Positions 63,658-64,000 of a stretch of 64,000 bases of DNA are shown piece after piece; position 1 is the stretch's first letter, and the number at the start of each line of letters is the position of its first letter. A model generated the notes under the pieces. The model was not told the origin of the DNA, ran no database searches, and saw nothing but the letters and a program-made list of their open reading frames with translations. The stretch lies in the NCBI GenBank assembly GCA_945859605.1, contig OX243815.1:38048165-38112164 (forward strand), read 5' to 3'. Source of the stretch: Lumbricus rubellus. Its lineage: Eukaryota; Annelida; Clitellata; Crassiclitellata; Lumbricidae. The position numbers were made by a program, and so were the translations under genes.

Positions 63658-64000
63658 CAGGGGTTCTCAAACTTTATTTTTATTGTACCCCCAAGTAAAA
63701 AATTTAATGATGGCGTACCCCCAGCAAAGTCAGGTCAGAAACAAAATGCTATTGCAAGGTTCCCTTGCAGTGACAACTAAAAGTCCATTTAATCAATGGT
63801 GGCATCGTTTATTAGTGTTGTATAATATATTATAGGGAGCAAAAGTTAGTTTGAATCATATAATTTTATAAACAAATTTAAAAGGGAAAATTGGTCTATA
63901 ACCCTGTAAGAAAGAGCCAACCTATTGTGCTGTGTGCTTGTTTAGACTAGCACAGATTTAAAATATCTGGTTTAATATTAGTCAATTTCAAAAGCAATTT
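63658..64000. mobile_element. hAT MITE left end, runs past the window edge
   Basis: CAGGGGTTCTCAAACTTTAT is a hAT-type terminus of the same general form as 818 and 11305, followed by tacccccaag and gcgtacccccag words. The right end is not in the window. The 8 bases before it are gtctatta (63650-63657). It interrupts the pogo-type ORF. Confidence 0.6.

Overview
This window looks like a transposon graveyard from a metazoan, probably an invertebrate with a large, AT-rich genome. I recognise no host gene, tRNA or rRNA, and I cannot name the species. The evidence for a eukaryote is a mix of eukaryotic transposon families: piggyBac, P-element/THAP9-like, pogo, hAT, MULE, eukaryotic ISXO2/Merlin-like, CR1/Jockey-like LINEs, Ty3/gypsy pieces and non-autonomous elements with target-site duplications. 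Motifs shaped like splice sites and TATA boxes also occur. Only two long frames are close to intact: a piggyBac transposase (20341-22551, -) and a pogo-type transposase (56176-57258, -).

Layout. 0.5-1.8 kb: a decayed hAT (+) holding a younger hAT MITE. 4.1-5.9 kb: an unclassified element with an SGNH-like segment. 6.4-10.1 kb: two P-element pieces, one split by a Harbinger-like MITE, the other inside a second unclassified element. 11.3-17.5 kb: a hAT MITE, an ISXO2-like tail and a nested 2.56-kb/702-bp tandem array carrying four copies of a TATA box plus exon. 17.8-18.8 kb: an unclassified ORF and a LINE RT. 20.3-23.2 kb: piggyBac with codon-phased repeats and one terminus. 23.5-25.8 kb: a short LTR element with a gag-like ORF. 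25.8-28 kb: diverged tandem repeats. 29-43.6 kb: fragments of hAT, pogo, the SGNH element, LTR gag/protease, MULE, zinc-knuckle gag, LINE and integrase. 44-50 kb: a P-element with two satellites, an OTU-protease ORF, a GC-rich unknown ORF and an ISXO2 transposase. 50-54.6 kb: a PIN-like family, LTR pieces, another ISXO2 and a gypsy RT. 55-63.7 kb: four pogo-type elements, one fused in frame to another transposase-like family, a lone piggyBac cysteine-rich domain, a PHD finger and a LINE tail.

The strongest overall signal is orientation. Nearly every recognisable coding fragment, of every class, lies on the minus strand; only two (the hAT at 1.3 kb and the LINE tail at 57.6 kb) lie on the plus strand. 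Such a one-sided pile of decayed, nested, unrelated transposons with no host gene is what a uni-strand piRNA cluster, or the intron of a long plus-strand gene, would look like. This is inference: small-RNA or long-RNA data would decide it.
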